Below, one piece after another: positions 63,574-64,000 of a stretch of DNA of 64,000 nt; within the stretch, counting starts at the first letter, position 1; each line of letters begins with the position of its first letter. This DNA is from Salinarimonas sp. (GTDB taxonomy: Bacteria > Pseudomonadota > Alphaproteobacteria > Rhizobiales > Beijerinckiaceae), in NCBI RefSeq assembly GCF_040111675.1, contig NZ_CP157794.1, forward strand, positions 978,001 through 1,042,000, in the 5' to 3' direction. The position numbers and the translations under genes are program-made. Under the pieces are notes generated by a model that worked only from the letters and a program-made list of their open reading frames with translations, made no database searches and was not told the origin of the DNA.

Positions 63574-63999
63574 TCAGCGGAACAGCGAGAGGATGTTCTG
63601 GCTGTTCGAGTTGGCGATCGAGAGCGCCTGGATGCCCAGCTGCTGCTGCACCTGGAGCGCCTGGAGGCGGGTCGACTCCGCGTTCATGTCGGCGTCCACC
63701 AGCTGGCCCACGCCGCGATCGATCGAGTCCTTGAGGCCCTTCACGAAGTCCTGCTGGAGCCCGATGCGGTTCTTGATCGCGCCGAGGTTGGTGGCCGCGT
63801 CCGTGATGTCGGACAGGGCCGCGTCGACCAGGCCCACGAGCTGCTGCATGTCCGCCGCCGTGTTGGCGTCGGCGGCGGCGGCGTTGACGTTGACCGTCAT
63901 GACGCTGACGCCGGTGACCGACGCGCCCGCGAGGGCGTAGGTGCCGGAGCGATCCTCGTCGAGGATGCCCGTGTCGGCGCCGGAGTCGATCAGCAGGGT
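63574..63999 (-). CDS. Flagellin, C-terminal part (5' truncated by window edge)
   Basis: The last about 141 residues of a flagellin. The frame is open to the window end, so the N-terminal part lies outside. Typical are DAALSDITDAATNLGAIKNR, QQDFVKGLKDSIDRGVGQLV and the final QALQVQQQLGIQALSIANS then NSQNILSLFR. This is the D0/D1 helix pair that packs in the filament core. It ends before a bidirectional terminator. Confidence 0.95.
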   Translation of the reverse strand, partial: TLLIDSGADTGILDEDRSGTYALAGASVTGVSVMTVNVNAAAADANTAADMQQLVGLVDAALSDITDAATNLGAIKNRIGLQQDFVKGLKDSIDRGVGQLVDADMNAESTRLQALQVQQQLGIQALSIANSNSQNILSLFR

Positions 64000-64000
64000 G

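Overview
The window is high-GC DNA from an alphaproteobacterium, most likely order Hyphomicrobiales (Rhizobiales). This rests on gene order (rplU-rpmA-GNAT-obgE-proB; proS-lolC-lolD), an alphaproteobacterial-type SOS box, a Rhizobiales-style flagellin and the short ProRS type. I cannot name the genus from the sequence alone.

Layout. (1) 1-1.9 kb: paired M16 peptidase subunits, the first cut by the window edge. (2) 2.3-10.8 kb: a complete arsenite-oxidation island. It holds aioX (periplasmic arsenite sensor), aioS (histidine kinase), aioR (sigma-54 activator), then aioB and aioA behind a -24/-12 promoter with two upstream CGGA-N2-TCCG palindromes. Convergent to it lies an arsR-arsP-like operon. 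(3) 11.1-17.8 kb: a catabolic locus with a GntR regulator carrying two winged-helix domains, two SDR dehydrogenases, an Ldh2-type oxidoreductase and a DctPQM TRAP transporter. (4) 17.8-29.5 kb: a defence island of lower GC in its accessory genes, ending at the 3' side of a tRNA-Ser. It carries a type I restriction-modification operon (hsdM-hsdS-DUF3800-BECR-like-hsdR) followed by an unrecognised two-gene cassette (26.4-29.2 kb). The first product has features of an ADP-ribosyltransferase; the second is a 687-residue protein of unknown family. This is the best candidate for an undescribed system. (5) 29.6-38.3 kb: core genes rplU, rpmA, obgE and proB, scarred by two insertions. An IS630 element splits a GNAT gene exactly at a TA. 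An IS110 element splits a vapBC pair whose VapC also lacks one catalytic aspartate. (6) 38.3-47.7 kb: an EEP-family enzyme, a GH13 glucosidase, an S49 peptidase, a second type I R-M operon (hsdR-hsdM-hsdS) and an Hsp70-like protein. (7) 48.2-64 kb: proS, lolC, lolD, an SOS-box-linked small membrane protein, tRNA-Phe, a SulP transporter with a universal stress protein, an IlvD/Edd dehydratase, PilZ, Nudix, a secreted trypsin-like protease, aspartate dehydrogenase, a small haem-copper-oxidase-like membrane protein, a C-terminally frameshifted SDR, typA, and the 3' end of a flagellin gene.

How parts work together. AioXSR should sense As(III) and switch on aioBA, which oxidises arsenite in the periplasm, while ArsR controls the permease. 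The TRAP locus probably imports and oxidises a hydroxy- or sugar acid under GntR control. The two type I R-M systems and the 26.4-29.2 kb cassette form the accessory, horizontally acquired layer.
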